A program made the position numbers and the translations under genes. From Chitinophagaceae bacterium (lineage in GTDB: Bacteria > Bacteroidota > Bacteroidia > Chitinophagales > Chitinophagaceae), in contig CANGBQ010000008.1 in the NCBI GenBank assembly GCA_947451985.1, positions 1-32,063 on the forward strand: a DNA stretch of 32,063 bases. Direction: 5' to 3'. The stretch's first letter is position 1, and each line of letters starts with the position of its first letter. The notes beneath the pieces are model-generated. The model was not told the origin of the DNA, made no database searches, and saw nothing but the letters and a program-made list of their open reading frames with translations. Of this stretch, positions 1 to 10,281 are shown piece by piece.

Positions 1-1
1 A

Positions 2-1501
2 TCTGCCAACTATCGTAAAAGCACCTACGAATTTGCCATTGATTACACAAAGACTCATCCAACAAATGACTATCATTTTTCTCCAGTGAATGTAGGAAGC
101 GGGATCAATACCGTGGCCTTGGAATATTATCCATCCCTGACAATTGATGGAAAAAAAATGATTTTCAACCGAAGGGTGAACAACGATGAGGATTTTTACG
201 AGAGCGATTTTGTCAATGGCACTTGGACCGAAGCCTTGCCTGTTCCTGGAAAAATTAATACCAACTTGAATGAGGGCGCCCAGAATATTTCGCAAGACGG
301 CGAATGGCTCATTTTTACCGGATGTAATTATCCAGAGGGAATCGGAAGCTGCGACTTATATATATCTTATAAGAAAAAAAATGGAAGCTGGAGTGAAGCC
401 ATCAACCTGGGAGACAACATCAATACCGATCAATGGGAATCGGCGCCTTCATTATCGCCCGATAAAAAAGATCTTTACTTTTCCAGCAATCGGATGGGCG
501 GATATGGCGGCAAAGATATTTGGGTGTCGCATCGAAACAACAATGGCAGCTGGAGTTTGCCCAAAAACATGGGGCCTGTCATCAACACTTCTGCCGACGA
601 AACCTGTCCTTTCATACATGCTGACAACAGCACTTTGTATTTCAATAGCAATGGTCATCCGGGATACGGACAATCAGATATCTTTTTGAGCAAAAAAACA
701 AACGATAGCACTTGGGGGAAACCGGAGAACCTCGGCTATCCCATCAACACGATCAATGATGAAGGATCTTTGGTAGTGGCTTCAGATGGTAAAACATCTT
801 ATTACGCAAGCGACAGGGGCAACCATGAAAACGCCTTGGATATTTACAGCTTTGAATTGAGAGACGATATCCGCGCTGCAAAAACCTTGTGGATCAGGGG
901 AAAGGTATTTGACAAAAAAACAAACCTTGGTCTTCCCTGCACTGTTGAATTGTTCGACTTGCAGCTTCAAAAAGGTGTATCCACCATTCAGACAGACGAA
1001 GAGGGAAATTATCTGATTACCCTGCCCGCAGGAAAGGAATATGGATTCAATGTAAACAGAAAAGGATACCTTTTTTATTCCGATCATTTTGCTTTGGGTC
1101 AAGAAAACCCAGATCATTCGTTTGAAATTAACATCCCAATGCAACCCATTGAGCCGGGAGCATCTGTCATTTTAAAGAATATATTTTTTGATAACAACCA
1201 ATACCATTTGCAATCCTCTTCGTATCCTGAATTAGATAAGCTAGTGTGGCTGTTGCAAGAAAATAAAAAAATCATTTTGCAAATCAGCGGCCACACAGAC
1301 AATGTGGGCAGTAAAGAAAGCAACAATAAGCTCAGTCAGCAACGCGCCCAAGCCGTGATGCAATACCTGGTTTCGAAAGGGATTGCTTCCAATCGTTTGG
1401 TAGCAAAAGGTTTTGGCGACACCAGGCCTATTCAATCCAACAATACTGAAGAAGGGAAAAGCCTCAACAGAAGAACAGAAATTAACATTCTCTCCAATTG
1501 A
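2..1501 (+). CDS. OmpA family protein with PD40/WD40-like propeller repeats, carboxypeptidase-regulatory-like domain and C-terminal OmpA peptidoglycan-binding domain; 5' truncated by window (PorE-like architecture)
   Basis: The ORF track starts at an internal GTG (86), but the frame is open to the window edge (SANYRKSTYEFAIDYTKTHPTNDYHFSPVNVGS...). Repeats such as SAPSLSPDKKDLYFSSNRMGGYGGKDIW; CRD-like WIRGKVFDKKTNLGLPCTVELFD...GNYLITLPAGKEYGFNV; OmpA_C LQISGHTDNVGSKESNNKLSQQRAQAVMQYL...NRRTEINI. Confidence 0.9.
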   Translation, partial: SANYRKSTYEFAIDYTKTHPTNDYHFSPVNVGSGINTVALEYYPSLTIDGKKMIFNRRVNNDEDFYESDFVNGTWTEALPVPGKINTNLNEGAQNISQDGEWLIFTGCNYPEGIGSCDLYISYKKKNGSWSEAINLGDNINTDQWESAPSLSPDKKDLYFSSNRMGGYGGKDIWVSHRNNNGSWSLPKNMGPVINTSADETCPFIHADNSTLYFNSNGHPGYGQSDIFLSKKTNDSTWGKPENLGYPINTINDEGSLVVASDGKTSYYASDRGNHENALDIYSFELRDDIRAAKTLWIRGKVFDKKTNLGLPCTVELFDLQLQKGVSTIQTDEEGNYLITLPAGKEYGFNVNRKGYLFYSDHFALGQENPDHSFEINIPMQPIEPGASVILKNIFFDNNQYHLQSSSYPELDKLVWLLQENKKIILQISGHTDNVGSKESNNKLSQQRAQAVMQYLVSKGIASNRLVAKGFGDTRPIQSNNTEEGKSLNRRTEINILSN

Positions 1502-1524
1502 TATAGGTATTATCATTGCCGGTT

Positions 1525-2628
1525 ATGAGCAATGAATTAGTATCCCAAATTGCACTCACCCAGATTCCCCAGATTGGCGACGCGTATGCCAAATTATTGA
1601 TTCAGCATTTCGGTTCTGCACTGGCTGTATTTCAAGCATCCAAAAGACAACTGGAATGCATTGAAGGCATTGGCACTTTAAGGGCGCAACAAATCAAACA
1701 ATTCAAGAATTTTGAGCACTGCGAAAAAGAAGTTGAATTCATAGAAAAAAATAAAATTGAAGTACTGTTCTTTTCTTCTGAAAAATATCCCAAACGATTG
1801 TTGCATTGCCCAGACAGCCCTTTGTTGTTGTACTATAAAGGCACAGCCGACTTGAATGCATCAAAAATCATCTCCGTTGTAGGAACCCGACAGCCATCGT
1901 CATATGGAACGATCCTCTGCCAACAATTCATAGAAGCCCTTCGGCCTTTTGAGGTGATCATTATGAGCGGATTGGCCTATGGCATTGATGCCACCGCTCA
2001 TCGCTCCGCGCTTCAGCACCAACTCCCTACCGTTGCTGTCTTGGGGCATGGGCTAGACCGCATCTACCCTGCTGCTCATCGTGCCTTGGCAGCGCAAATC
2101 AGTCAGCAAGGAGGATTGTTAACAGATTATATAAGCGGCAGTTTGGCGCATCCTCAAAACTTTCCAAAAAGAAACCGCATTACTGCCGGACTATGCGATG
2201 CGGTCATTGTCATAGAGTCCGGAATTAAGGGAGGCTCTTTAATCACAGCGTCTATTGCCAATAGTTACCATAAAGATGTATTTGCATTTCCAGGTAAAAC
2301 AACTGATGCCAAAAGCCAAGGTTGCAATTACCTGATACAAAACCATCTAGCCGGATTGATTACAGAGGCAAGCGATTTTATTCAATTGATGAACTGGTCA
2401 TCGAATCGAACTTCTATTCAACAAGGAGAATTGTTTGCTTCATTAACTGAGACAGAAAAAAAGATGGTTGACAAAATGAACCCTTCCCAAACCATACACA
2501 TTGACCAACTGATGCACCAAGCCGGTATTCCATATTCAGAAGCCGCGAGTGTACTTTTGCAACTGGAAATGAAAAAAATCATTCAGTTGCTTCCGGGGAA
2601 GATGTATAAACTTTTAAAAATCAATTAA
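1525..2628 (+). CDS. dprA: DNA-processing protein DprA
   Basis: Motifs VVGTRQPSSYG, SGLAYGIDATAHRSAL, AVLGHGLDRIYPAAHR, FPKRNRITAGLCDAVIVIESGIKGGSLITA. ATG at 1525 preferred over the TTG at 1516 used by the ORF track. Confidence 0.95.
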   Translation: MSNELVSQIALTQIPQIGDAYAKLLIQHFGSALAVFQASKRQLECIEGIGTLRAQQIKQFKNFEHCEKEVEFIEKNKIEVLFFSSEKYPKRLLHCPDSPLLLYYKGTADLNASKIISVVGTRQPSSYGTILCQQFIEALRPFEVIIMSGLAYGIDATAHRSALQHQLPTVAVLGHGLDRIYPAAHRALAAQISQQGGLLTDYISGSLAHPQNFPKRNRITAGLCDAVIVIESGIKGGSLITASIANSYHKDVFAFPGKTTDAKSQGCNYLIQNHLAGLITEASDFIQLMNWSSNRTSIQQGELFASLTETEKKMVDKMNPSQTIHIDQLMHQAGIPYSEAASVLLQLEMKKIIQLLPGKMYKLLKIN

Positions 2629-2674
2629 ATGAATGCAGCGCTGGAGGGGTTTTTAAAAATTACTATTTTCATCT

Positions 2675-2682
2675 TATCTTTG
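2675..2682 (+). promoter_or_regulatory. Putative Bacteroidota -7 element TATCTTTG upstream of guaB
   Basis: Exact match to TAnnTTTG, 3 nt before the ATG at 2686; no clear -33 TTG at the usual spacing. Confidence 0.4.
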
Positions 2683-2685
2683 CCT

Positions 2686-4179
2686 ATGGCAAGCAAAATT
2701 TCCCCCAAAAAAAATCAGCAATCAAGTAAAATCATTTCCAAAGGACTCACTTTTGATGATGTCTTATTGGTGCCTGATTATTCACAAGTATTGCCCAGAG
2801 AAGTGGACATCACCACCCAGCTCACTAAAAACATAACTTTAAAAATTCCTTTGTTGAGTGCTGCCATGGATACCGTGACGGAAGCTCAACTGGCCATTGC
2901 ATTGGCAAGAGAAGGCGGATTGGGTATCCTGCATAAAAATATGAGCATTGCACAGCAAGCTGAGCAAGTGCGGAAAGTGAAAAGAAGTGAAAGCGGATTG
3001 ATTTTGGATCCCATTACATTGACACCTGATGCGAGCATTGGTGAAGCCATGAGGCTGATGAAAGAAAATAAAATCGGCGGCATCCCCATTGTTGACAAAC
3101 AACACAAACTAGTAGGCATTTTGACCAACCGAGATTTGCGATTTGAAACAAATCTCAGCAACAAGGTAGGTGGCGTGATGACCAAAGAGAATTTGATCAC
3201 CGCTCCAGAAGGAACCGATTTGAAAAAAGCCGAACTGATTTTTAAGAAAAATAAAGTTGAAAAACTTCCAGTGGTAAACAAGGCTGGCAAGCTGATTGGC
3301 CTGGTTACATTTGGCGATATTTTAAAACTCAAAAGCTACCCTCATTCTATTAAAGATGGGTTTGGAAGATTATTGGTTGGCGCAGGTGTAGGGATTACAA
3401 CCGATATACTGGATCGTGTAGATGCATTAAGCCATGTGGGGGTAGACGTGGTTTGTTTGGACAGCGCCCATGGCCATACCAAAGGCGTGATGGATGCCCT
3501 TAAGAACATTAAAAAGTCATTCAAGAAGCTACCTGTAATTGCTGGGAATGTAGGAACGGGTGCCGGTGCATTGGCCCTAGCGAATGCAGGTGCAGATGCC
3601 GTAAAAGTAGGTATTGGACCAGGCTCTATTTGCACCACGCGTATTGTGGCCGGAACAGGTGTCCCCCAAATCACGGCTGTCATGGAAGTAGCGGCTGCTT
3701 TGAAAAATAAAAATATCGGTATTATCAGCGATGGAGGCATCCGGTATACTGGAGATATGGTGAAAGCAATTGCGGCCGGCGCCAGCTGTGTGATGATGGG
3801 CAATATGTTTGCGGGCACTGAGGAAAGTCCTGGAGAAACCATTATTTACGAAGGAAGAAAATTCAAACAATACAGAGGAATGGGCTCCATGGGCGCCATG
3901 GCCCAAGGCAGCAGTGACCGATATTTTCAGGATGTGGAAGAAGATGTAAAAAAGTTTGTTCCTGAAGGCATTGAAGGAAGGGTTGCCTTCAAAGGCAGCA
4001 TGAAAGAAGTGGTGCATCAATTTACCGGTGGTCTTAGGGCAGGTATGGGTTATTGCGGAGCTGCTACCATTAAAGATTTGCAACATGCAAGATTTGTACA
4101 AATAACGCATGCAGGAATCAGAGAGAGCCATGCGCATGACGTGTTTATCACCAAAGAAGCGCCTAATTACAGCCGATAG
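2686..4179 (+). CDS. guaB: Inosine-5'-monophosphate dehydrogenase
   Basis: [28 protein letters not shown]; two CBS domains; [18 protein letters not shown] active-site loop; [19 protein letters not shown]. Start at MASKISPKK preferred; the 19-residue upstream extension in the ORF track is probably spurious. Confidence 0.96.
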   Translation: MASKISPKKNQQSSKIISKGLTFDDVLLVPDYSQVLPREVDITTQLTKNITLKIPLLSAAMDTVTEAQLAIALAREGGLGILHKNMSIAQQAEQVRKVKRSESGLILDPITLTPDASIGEAMRLMKENKIGGIPIVDKQHKLVGILTNRDLRFETNLSNKVGGVMTKENLITAPEGTDLKKAELIFKKNKVEKLPVVNKAGKLIGLVTFGDILKLKSYPHSIKDGFGRLLVGAGVGITTDILDRVDALSHVGVDVVCLDSAHGHTKGVMDALKNIKKSFKKLPVIAGNVGTGAGALALANAGADAVKVGIGPGSICTTRIVAGTGVPQITAVMEVAAALKNKNIGIISDGGIRYTGDMVKAIAAGASCVMMGNMFAGTEESPGETIIYEGRKFKQYRGMGSMGAMAQGSSDRYFQDVEEDVKKFVPEGIEGRVAFKGSMKEVVHQFTGGLRAGMGYCGAATIKDLQHARFVQITHAGIRESHAHDVFITKEAPNYSR

Positions 4180-4207
4180 TACCTTCATTCACTCGTCATT
4201 CAGTCCA

Positions 4208-5356
4208 ATGAAAAAAAAGATTCTCGCATTAGTAATTCTATTGTTGTCTTTGGGATCTATGCAGACAACCAATGCCCAAGACTCTTCTCATTTGAGAATC
4301 TCCCTTTTGACTTGCACCCCAGGGGAAGAATTGTATTCAATCTTTGGACACAGCGCTATTCGAATCGTTGACAGCAGCAGTGTAACAGATTATGTTTTTA
4401 ATTACGGCACTTTCAATTTTGACGACGAAGGCTTTTACATTAAGTTCATGAGAGGCAAATTGCTCTACTATGTCAATGCAGAAAGATTTGACAATTTTGT
4501 ATACAATTATCAAATGGAAGGAAGGGGCATTCGAGAACAAGAGCTTGACTTTACACCTGCTGAAAAAATAACCATACAACGATCGTTGTTGGAAAATCTA
4601 AAAGAAGAAAATAAATATTATCAATATGATTTCTTTTTAGACAATTGTACTACTCGCTTAAGAGACATTCTGCTGTCTTACAAACAACCCCGACCTCAAT
4701 TGCCTGCTGCAATGCCTGCCAACACCACATTCAGACAAGCGATATATACTTATTTGAACAAAGGAGGTAAAAACTGGAGCAAACTCGGCATTGACTTGTT
4801 ACTAGGAGCCAAAACAGATAAGGTAATGAGTGTGTCGGAGCAGGCTTTTCTTCCAGATAATTTGATGCAATCCATAGACAGCTGCCGCAATTTGAAGCTA
4901 GTTGCCGGATCAAAACAATTGTATTGGATTGAAAACAAAAAGGAACCGGCCCATTGGTTTACACCTCTTGTTTTTTTTACACTGCTCTTGTTGATCATCT
5001 TTATCACTGGTTTGTCATCCAATGAAAAGGCAGTATCCGTCTTGTTCAATTTTGACAGGATGCTGTTTTTTACCACCGGATTGTTGGGCATCCTATTGCT
5101 CTTGATGTGGTTTGGAACTGACCACAGCATGACCAAAAACAATTACAACCTCATCTGGGCCCTGCCCACCCATACCATTGCTGCTTTTCTTCTGAATAAA
5201 AAAAATAAGTTTGTCACTTTGTATTTTACTGGCACGTCTATTGCCATGGGACTGTTGCTGATCAGTTGGTTTTTGATTCCCCAGACACTGAACATTGCCT
5301 TGATTCCATTTGTTATCCTATTGCTATACAGAGCCGCCTTGGCTGCTACCAAATAG
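4208..5356 (+). CDS. DUF4105 (Lnb-like N-terminal periplasmic) domain protein with signal peptide and C-terminal TM helices
   Basis: MKKKILALVILLLSLGSMQTTNAQ signal; LRISLLTCTPGEELYSIFGHSAIRI...YNYQMEGRGIREQELDFTPAEK...YQYDFFLDNCTTRLRD; the ORF-track start at 4109 overlaps guaB and is unlikely. Confidence 0.85.
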   Translation: MKKKILALVILLLSLGSMQTTNAQDSSHLRISLLTCTPGEELYSIFGHSAIRIVDSSSVTDYVFNYGTFNFDDEGFYIKFMRGKLLYYVNAERFDNFVYNYQMEGRGIREQELDFTPAEKITIQRSLLENLKEENKYYQYDFFLDNCTTRLRDILLSYKQPRPQLPAAMPANTTFRQAIYTYLNKGGKNWSKLGIDLLLGAKTDKVMSVSEQAFLPDNLMQSIDSCRNLKLVAGSKQLYWIENKKEPAHWFTPLVFFTLLLLIIFITGLSSNEKAVSVLFNFDRMLFFTTGLLGILLLLMWFGTDHSMTKNNYNLIWALPTHTIAAFLLNKKNKFVTLYFTGTSIAMGLLLISWFLIPQTLNIALIPFVILLLYRAALAATK

Positions 5357-5380
5357 CTGACTCTTTAAAGACACGTTGCC

Positions 5381-6205
5381 ATGGCATCCAAATATGTCAC
5401 CTACAAAGGGATAAATGTACATTATGAAATATCCGGAAAAGGATTACCTGTGGTATTGCTGCCTGGCTTTGCCGAAACACAAAAAATTTGGCAAGAGCAA
5501 AAAGAAATACTGAAAGACAGATTTATGGTGATTACACCTGATATTCCGGGTTCGGGAAAATCATCTGCCTTTACTCATTCAGTCGCCACCATGGATGACT
5601 ATGCACATGCCATCCAAAAAATAATAGAGGCTGAAAAGATTGATCGACTGGTCATGATTGGACATAGCATGGGAGGCTATATTGCCTTGGCTTACTTGGC
5701 TTTGTTTCCTTCCAGCCTGACGGGAATCGGGTTTTTTCATTCCACTGCTTATGCAGACAACGCCGAAAAGAAAGTACTCAGAAAAAAAGCCATAGATTTT
5801 ATCGAAAAAAACGGCGGTGAATCTTTTTTACAAACCAGTTTGCCAGGATTGTTTCATCAACCCGACCATCATCTTGACTCTATCCAAACAATTCTGAGGG
5901 ATGCTGAGACTATAGACAAAAGTACATTGATTCAGTACTACCGTGCCATGATGGACCGACCCGACCGCACCCACTTATTGAAGAACACTGAGATACCTGT
6001 TTTGTATATTGCTGGATTGCACGATCAAGCTACCCCCTGTATGCACGCTGTGCAGCAATCTGTTCTACCCTATTTCTCCGAGATTCATATTCTTCGGGCG
6101 TCTGGCCACATGGGTATGATAGAAGAGCCCACTGCTAGTGCCCAAATTTTAAGTAAATTTTTAGATGGGTCTGAACGAAGATCAGGACAAGCTTTTGTTT
6201 TTTAA
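5381..6205 (+). CDS. Alpha/beta hydrolase
   Basis: GLPVVLLPGFAETQKIW, nucleophile elbow GHSMGGYIAL, C-terminal SGHMGMIEEP. Confidence 0.92.
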   Translation: MASKYVTYKGINVHYEISGKGLPVVLLPGFAETQKIWQEQKEILKDRFMVITPDIPGSGKSSAFTHSVATMDDYAHAIQKIIEAEKIDRLVMIGHSMGGYIALAYLALFPSSLTGIGFFHSTAYADNAEKKVLRKKAIDFIEKNGGESFLQTSLPGLFHQPDHHLDSIQTILRDAETIDKSTLIQYYRAMMDRPDRTHLLKNTEIPVLYIAGLHDQATPCMHAVQQSVLPYFSEIHILRASGHMGMIEEPTASAQILSKFLDGSERRSGQAFVF

Positions 6206-6247
6206 GTACCTTAGCCGTTCACTGAAGTAGCGTGAAAAGACAGCCCA

Positions 6248-8878
6248 ATGCGTAAACTCATTTTCATTATCATTTTTGCTTTCTGTTTTCTCAATGGTTT
6301 TGCTAGTCATATCATTGGGGGCGAAATGATATATCAGTTTATTTCAGCCACCCCGACCACTAAAACTTATCGGGTTACCTTGATTTTGTTTAGAGATGAA
6401 GATTGCGTCAATTGTGCGCCCATGCCAAATTTCGTAACCATTGGCATTTTCAACAACGACAATAACCAACCCTATGGTGGGGCAGGCACCTCGCCTACCA
6501 TAGACGTCAATCTCAACAGCACTGAGCTCTTGCCGCTGATCAATGTACCACAATGTATCTCGAATCAACCTTCATTAAGTTACAGAGCAGGATACTACCC
6601 TTTTACCATTACCCTCAATAACAACAGCAAAGGATATACAGCCGCCTATCAAACTTGCTGCAGGGTTGACAATATCAATAACATCAACAACGGAACGAAT
6701 GGCGCTGGAGCTACTTACACCACCAATATTCCTGGATCGGACATTCTGGGGAGTACTTTGACTGACAACAGTGCGCGTTTTGGCAAAGGCATTTCCATCG
6801 TTTGTGCCAATAACTCTTTTTCTTTTGACTTTAGCGCGACCGATCCCGATGCAGACCAGTTGGTCTATAATTTTTGCGATGCATATGATGGAGGCGCCGC
6901 TACCAATGCAACCAATATCACTCCTAGCCTTCCGCCCTATGGCTCCCTCATCTATAATTTCGGTTATAATGGAGGTATTCCTTTGGGACCGCAATGTAGC
7001 ATCAATAGTCAAACCGGCATCATTTCGGGCATTGCACCTCCTGTAGGTGAATATGTGCTGTGCGTGTGCGTTAGTTCTTTTAGAAATGGAAAATTGATGA
7101 ACGTACATCGAAAAGATTTTATCATTACCGTTGCGGATTGTGATTTTGCTAGTGCCGATTTGTTGCCGGATTATATTACTTGCGATGGCTTTTCATTTCA
7201 ATTTGCCAACAGAAGTCAGTCTCCTTTGAACCAAACATTTTATTGGGATTTTGGCGATCCCGCATCTGGCGCAAATAATACATCTACCAATCCAACCCCT
7301 ACCCATACCTTCTCTGCGGCCGGTGACTTTACAGTGAAATTCTATGTTAACAAAGGAACACCCTGCGAAGATTCCGCCATCACGTTGGTAAAAGTATACC
7401 CTGGCTACTTCCCTGACTTTTCTAACAACTCACCCATGTGTAAGGGTTTGCCCGTTCAGTTCAGCGACCTGACCACCGCCAATTATGGCGTAGTGAATTC
7501 ATGGCATTGGGATTTTGGAGTCGGTGGCACCAAGGCCGATACTAGTAATATTCAATTTCCTGCTTACGCCTATACCCAGCCCGGCACTTACAATGCGTCT
7601 TTGATTGTGGGGAGTTCGAAAGGGTGCATTGATACCATCAGCAGGACGGTTACAATTGTCGAACAGCCTCCATTGACAGCTACCAATGATACCCTTATGT
7701 GTTCTGCTGACAATTTACAACTGCAAGTCAGCAGTACTTCTGTCGGAACGGTGGTATGGTCTCCCAATTATAATATCAACAACATCAACAGCTTTAATCC
7801 GATTGTGGCTCCGGATGTGGATACAACCTACTTTGTTTCTTTCAGTGATCAGTATGGTTGTAAAAATAAAGACTCAGTAAGAGTTCGGGTTGTAGATACT
7901 GTTACCCTTAAAGCAGGGTACGATACGACCATTTGCAGAACAGACAAGCTGGTATTGAACATTAATAGCAATGGGTTAATTTATAGTTGGACGCCACCGA
8001 CAACATTAAACAATCCTGCTGTTCAAAATCCTGTGGCGACTCCTACTGCATCCGTCACAACCTATTATGTGAAAGCAACTATTGGATCTTGCTTTAGAAG
8101 GGATTCCATTAAAGTATTTACGGTACCTTACCCAGTAGCTGCAGCAGGGCCAGATACCCTGATTTGCTTTGGAACTTCTGCTCTCTTACATGCATCCGGA
8201 GGCAGCAGCTATACTTGGTCACCTGCCAACTTTTTAAATAGTACAAACATTCCAAATCCAATATCGGTTCAGCCAACGGGAAACTTTATAGATTACATTG
8301 TTTCTGTGAGCGATACATTTGGCTGCCCGAAAGCTTCCTTTGATACCATCCGGGTAAATATTGAAAACATCATAGCCAATGCGGGTCCTCGAGACACTAC
8401 TGTAGTGGCGGGGCAGCCCCTGCAATTGAATGCAACGGGCAGCAGCATCTATTCTTGGTACCCCTCATTATGGCTAAACAACCCATCAATTTCAAATCCT
8501 GTGTCATTGCCTCAAGGAGATGTTGATTATATTGTAACGGTCAGCAATGCTGCTGGATGTCTGGACAAAGACACTATATCAGTACATTATTATACCGTTA
8601 TTCCAGATTTTTATGTCCCGAGTGCATTTAGTCCTAATGGAGATGGCTTGAACGATGTGATCAAACCCTTAACATTGGGCCTTCGCTCAATTGATATCTT
8701 TAGTATATACAACCGCTGGGGACAGCAAGTATTCACCACTTCTCAAATAGGGGCTGGATGGGATGGAAGATTCAAAGGTAAACTTCAGGATGCAGGTACT
8801 TTTGTTTGGTTTGCAGAAGGGACAGATTACACCAATCAAAAACTAAAAAGAAAAGGAACCATTGTACTGGTGAGATAA
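6248..8878 (+). CDS. Secreted cell-surface protein with PKD domains, tandem Ig-like repeats and T9SS type B (gliding motility-associated) C-terminal domain
   Basis: Signal peptide; PKD motifs FYWDFGDPASG and SWHWDFGVGG; four ~78-aa repeats; C-terminus VPSAFSPNGDGLNDVIKPL...IDIFSIYNRWGQQVF...GWDGRFKG...AGTFVWFAEG...KGTIVLVR. Confidence 0.93.
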   Translation: MRKLIFIIIFAFCFLNGFASHIIGGEMIYQFISATPTTKTYRVTLILFRDEDCVNCAPMPNFVTIGIFNNDNNQPYGGAGTSPTIDVNLNSTELLPLINVPQCISNQPSLSYRAGYYPFTITLNNNSKGYTAAYQTCCRVDNINNINNGTNGAGATYTTNIPGSDILGSTLTDNSARFGKGISIVCANNSFSFDFSATDPDADQLVYNFCDAYDGGAATNATNITPSLPPYGSLIYNFGYNGGIPLGPQCSINSQTGIISGIAPPVGEYVLCVCVSSFRNGKLMNVHRKDFIITVADCDFASADLLPDYITCDGFSFQFANRSQSPLNQTFYWDFGDPASGANNTSTNPTPTHTFSAAGDFTVKFYVNKGTPCEDSAITLVKVYPGYFPDFSNNSPMCKGLPVQFSDLTTANYGVVNSWHWDFGVGGTKADTSNIQFPAYAYTQPGTYNASLIVGSSKGCIDTISRTVTIVEQPPLTATNDTLMCSADNLQLQVSSTSVGTVVWSPNYNINNINSFNPIVAPDVDTTYFVSFSDQYGCKNKDSVRVRVVDTVTLKAGYDTTICRTDKLVLNINSNGLIYSWTPPTTLNNPAVQNPVATPTASVTTYYVKATIGSCFRRDSIKVFTVPYPVAAAGPDTLICFGTSALLHASGGSSYTWSPANFLNSTNIPNPISVQPTGNFIDYIVSVSDTFGCPKASFDTIRVNIENIIANAGPRDTTVVAGQPLQLNATGSSIYSWYPSLWLNNPSISNPVSLPQGDVDYIVTVSNAAGCLDKDTISVHYYTVIPDFYVPSAFSPNGDGLNDVIKPLTLGLRSIDIFSIYNRWGQQVFTTSQIGAGWDGRFKGKLQDAGTFVWFAEGTDYTNQKLKRKGTIVLVR
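7667..8602 (+). repeat. Four tandem ~231-237 bp (about 78 aa) Ig-like domain repeats inside the T9SS type B cargo gene
   Basis: Repeat starts at about 7667, 7904, 8135 and 8372, each with the pattern DT-(C)-L-Y/W-W-P-N-P-V-Y-V-S-GC-D-I/V. Confidence 0.75.
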
Positions 8879-8944
8879 AAATCTGCTAGAGGTTCGAACC
8901 TATTCTATTGACGCTTGTTCTATTAAAGAAATTAAAATTTTCAA

Positions 8945-9709
8945 ATGAAGAAAGTAGCATTGATAACAGGCGCCACTTCGGGTATTGGAAAAGCATGCGC
9001 CTGGAAGTTTGCAGCGGCGGGCTATGCCATTATAGCAACTGGCAGGCGTTCAGACCGATTGACAGCACTGGAACAAGAACTAAAAAAAGAATTTCACGCA
9101 GAGGTGCTTACTGCTTGTTTTGATGTGCAGGATAAAAAAGCAGTTCAAACAGCCATTGATGCCATCCCGGCAACTTGGAAAGAGAATATTGATGTACTGA
9201 TCAATAATGCAGGTCTGGCGCTGGGAAGAGACCGATTCCACCAGGCCAATATGGACGATTGGGAAACCATGATTCAAACCAATGTAAACGGACTATTGTA
9301 TGTTTCGCGGGTGATCCTGCCTTTTATGATTGCTCGAAATAAAGGTCATGTAATCAATATTGGTTCCATTGCCGGAAAACAAGTGTACGAAAATGGAAAT
9401 GTATACTGCGCTACCAAATTTGCCGTAGACGCCATCAGTCAATCCATGCGCATCGACCTGCTTGCTCATCACATCAAAGTCACCGCTATCCATCCTGGTG
9501 CAGTCGAAACAGAATTTTCTTTGGTAAGATACAAAGGAGATGAAACCAAAGCTTCTGCTACCTACGAAGGCTTTCAGCCACTTACCGGCGCAGATGTAGC
9601 AGAAACCATTTTTTACTGCGCCACTTTGCCTTCGCATGTTTGCATCAATGATTTGGTAATAACCTGTACTCAACAAGGCAGTGCCACTCATTTTAACAAA
9701 AACCAATAG
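8945..9709 (+). CDS. SDR family NAD(P)-dependent oxidoreductase (YdfG-like)
   Basis: ALITGATSGIGKA, NNAGLALG, GSIAGKQVYENGNVYCATKFAVDAIS (YxxxK), HPGAVETEF. Confidence 0.93.
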   Translation: MKKVALITGATSGIGKACAWKFAAAGYAIIATGRRSDRLTALEQELKKEFHAEVLTACFDVQDKKAVQTAIDAIPATWKENIDVLINNAGLALGRDRFHQANMDDWETMIQTNVNGLLYVSRVILPFMIARNKGHVINIGSIAGKQVYENGNVYCATKFAVDAISQSMRIDLLAHHIKVTAIHPGAVETEFSLVRYKGDETKASATYEGFQPLTGADVAETIFYCATLPSHVCINDLVITCTQQGSATHFNKNQ

Positions 9710-9785
9710 AATTCATTGCGGGAAAATGCAATAAAAAGCAAGATTTGAACGTCTATTTCCTTTAGTCTATTGAAATCAAATCCTC

Positions 9786-10277
9786 ATGGTCATCAAACGC
9801 CTATTTATATTTTTGACTCCTTGCTGGTTTTTCTTGTTGTCATTCTTGCCTGCCATCGTCAAATCTCAAGATACCCTTCGAATCATTCCTTGCGAAAATG
9901 CAGGCATACAACGACAAGCCGACAGTATTAAAAAAATATACCAAGGAAAAGGATTTATTGTCGTTAAGGAATCCTCTGTTTCGATGGAAAGTCAATATGA
10001 ACTTCCTGTGATTGTTCCCCTGAAAGCAGGCACCTGGTATGAGGTTGTTTTTATAGGAGAACCAAGCTCCAGAATATACGAAGCGAGATTATTCGACTGG
10101 AACGAAAAGCAAGTGGTCTATCAAAAAAAAATGTGGGGAGACGTAGATGGAAATATCATCGACTTTTCCTATATCCCCGACTTTACTGAATACCATATGA
10201 TCAAATTCGTACAGACCAACAAAAAGAAACGACAAACACTTTGTGGATACCTGATGCTGCTTAAGAAAAATCAATAG
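9786..10277 (+). CDS. Hypothetical secreted protein
   Basis: 163-aa ORF, N-terminal hydrophobic signal-like segment ending SQDT; typical intergenic spacing; no family recognised. Confidence 0.65.
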   Translation: MVIKRLFIFLTPCWFFLLSFLPAIVKSQDTLRIIPCENAGIQRQADSIKKIYQGKGFIVVKESSVSMESQYELPVIVPLKAGTWYEVVFIGEPSSRIYEARLFDWNEKQVVYQKKMWGDVDGNIIDFSYIPDFTEYHMIKFVQTNKKKRQTLCGYLMLLKKNQ

Positions 10278-10281
10278 AATT

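Noticed and set aside
3577-4188. 203-aa minus-strand ORF, plus other minus ORFs at 2839-3842
   Set aside because: Antisense to guaB; no recognisable domain.
6575-7108. 177-aa minus-strand ORF
   Set aside because: Antisense to the T9SS type B cargo gene; composition is that of a shadow ORF.
8890-8901. Perfect 12-bp palindrome AGGTTCGAACCT resembling a tRNA T-loop (GGTTCGA) between the type B cargo gene and the SDR gene
   Set aside because: Flanks do not form a T-arm stem and no acceptor/anticodon arms or CCA are present; upstream sequence is coding. Could be a regulator site, but no second copy was noticed.
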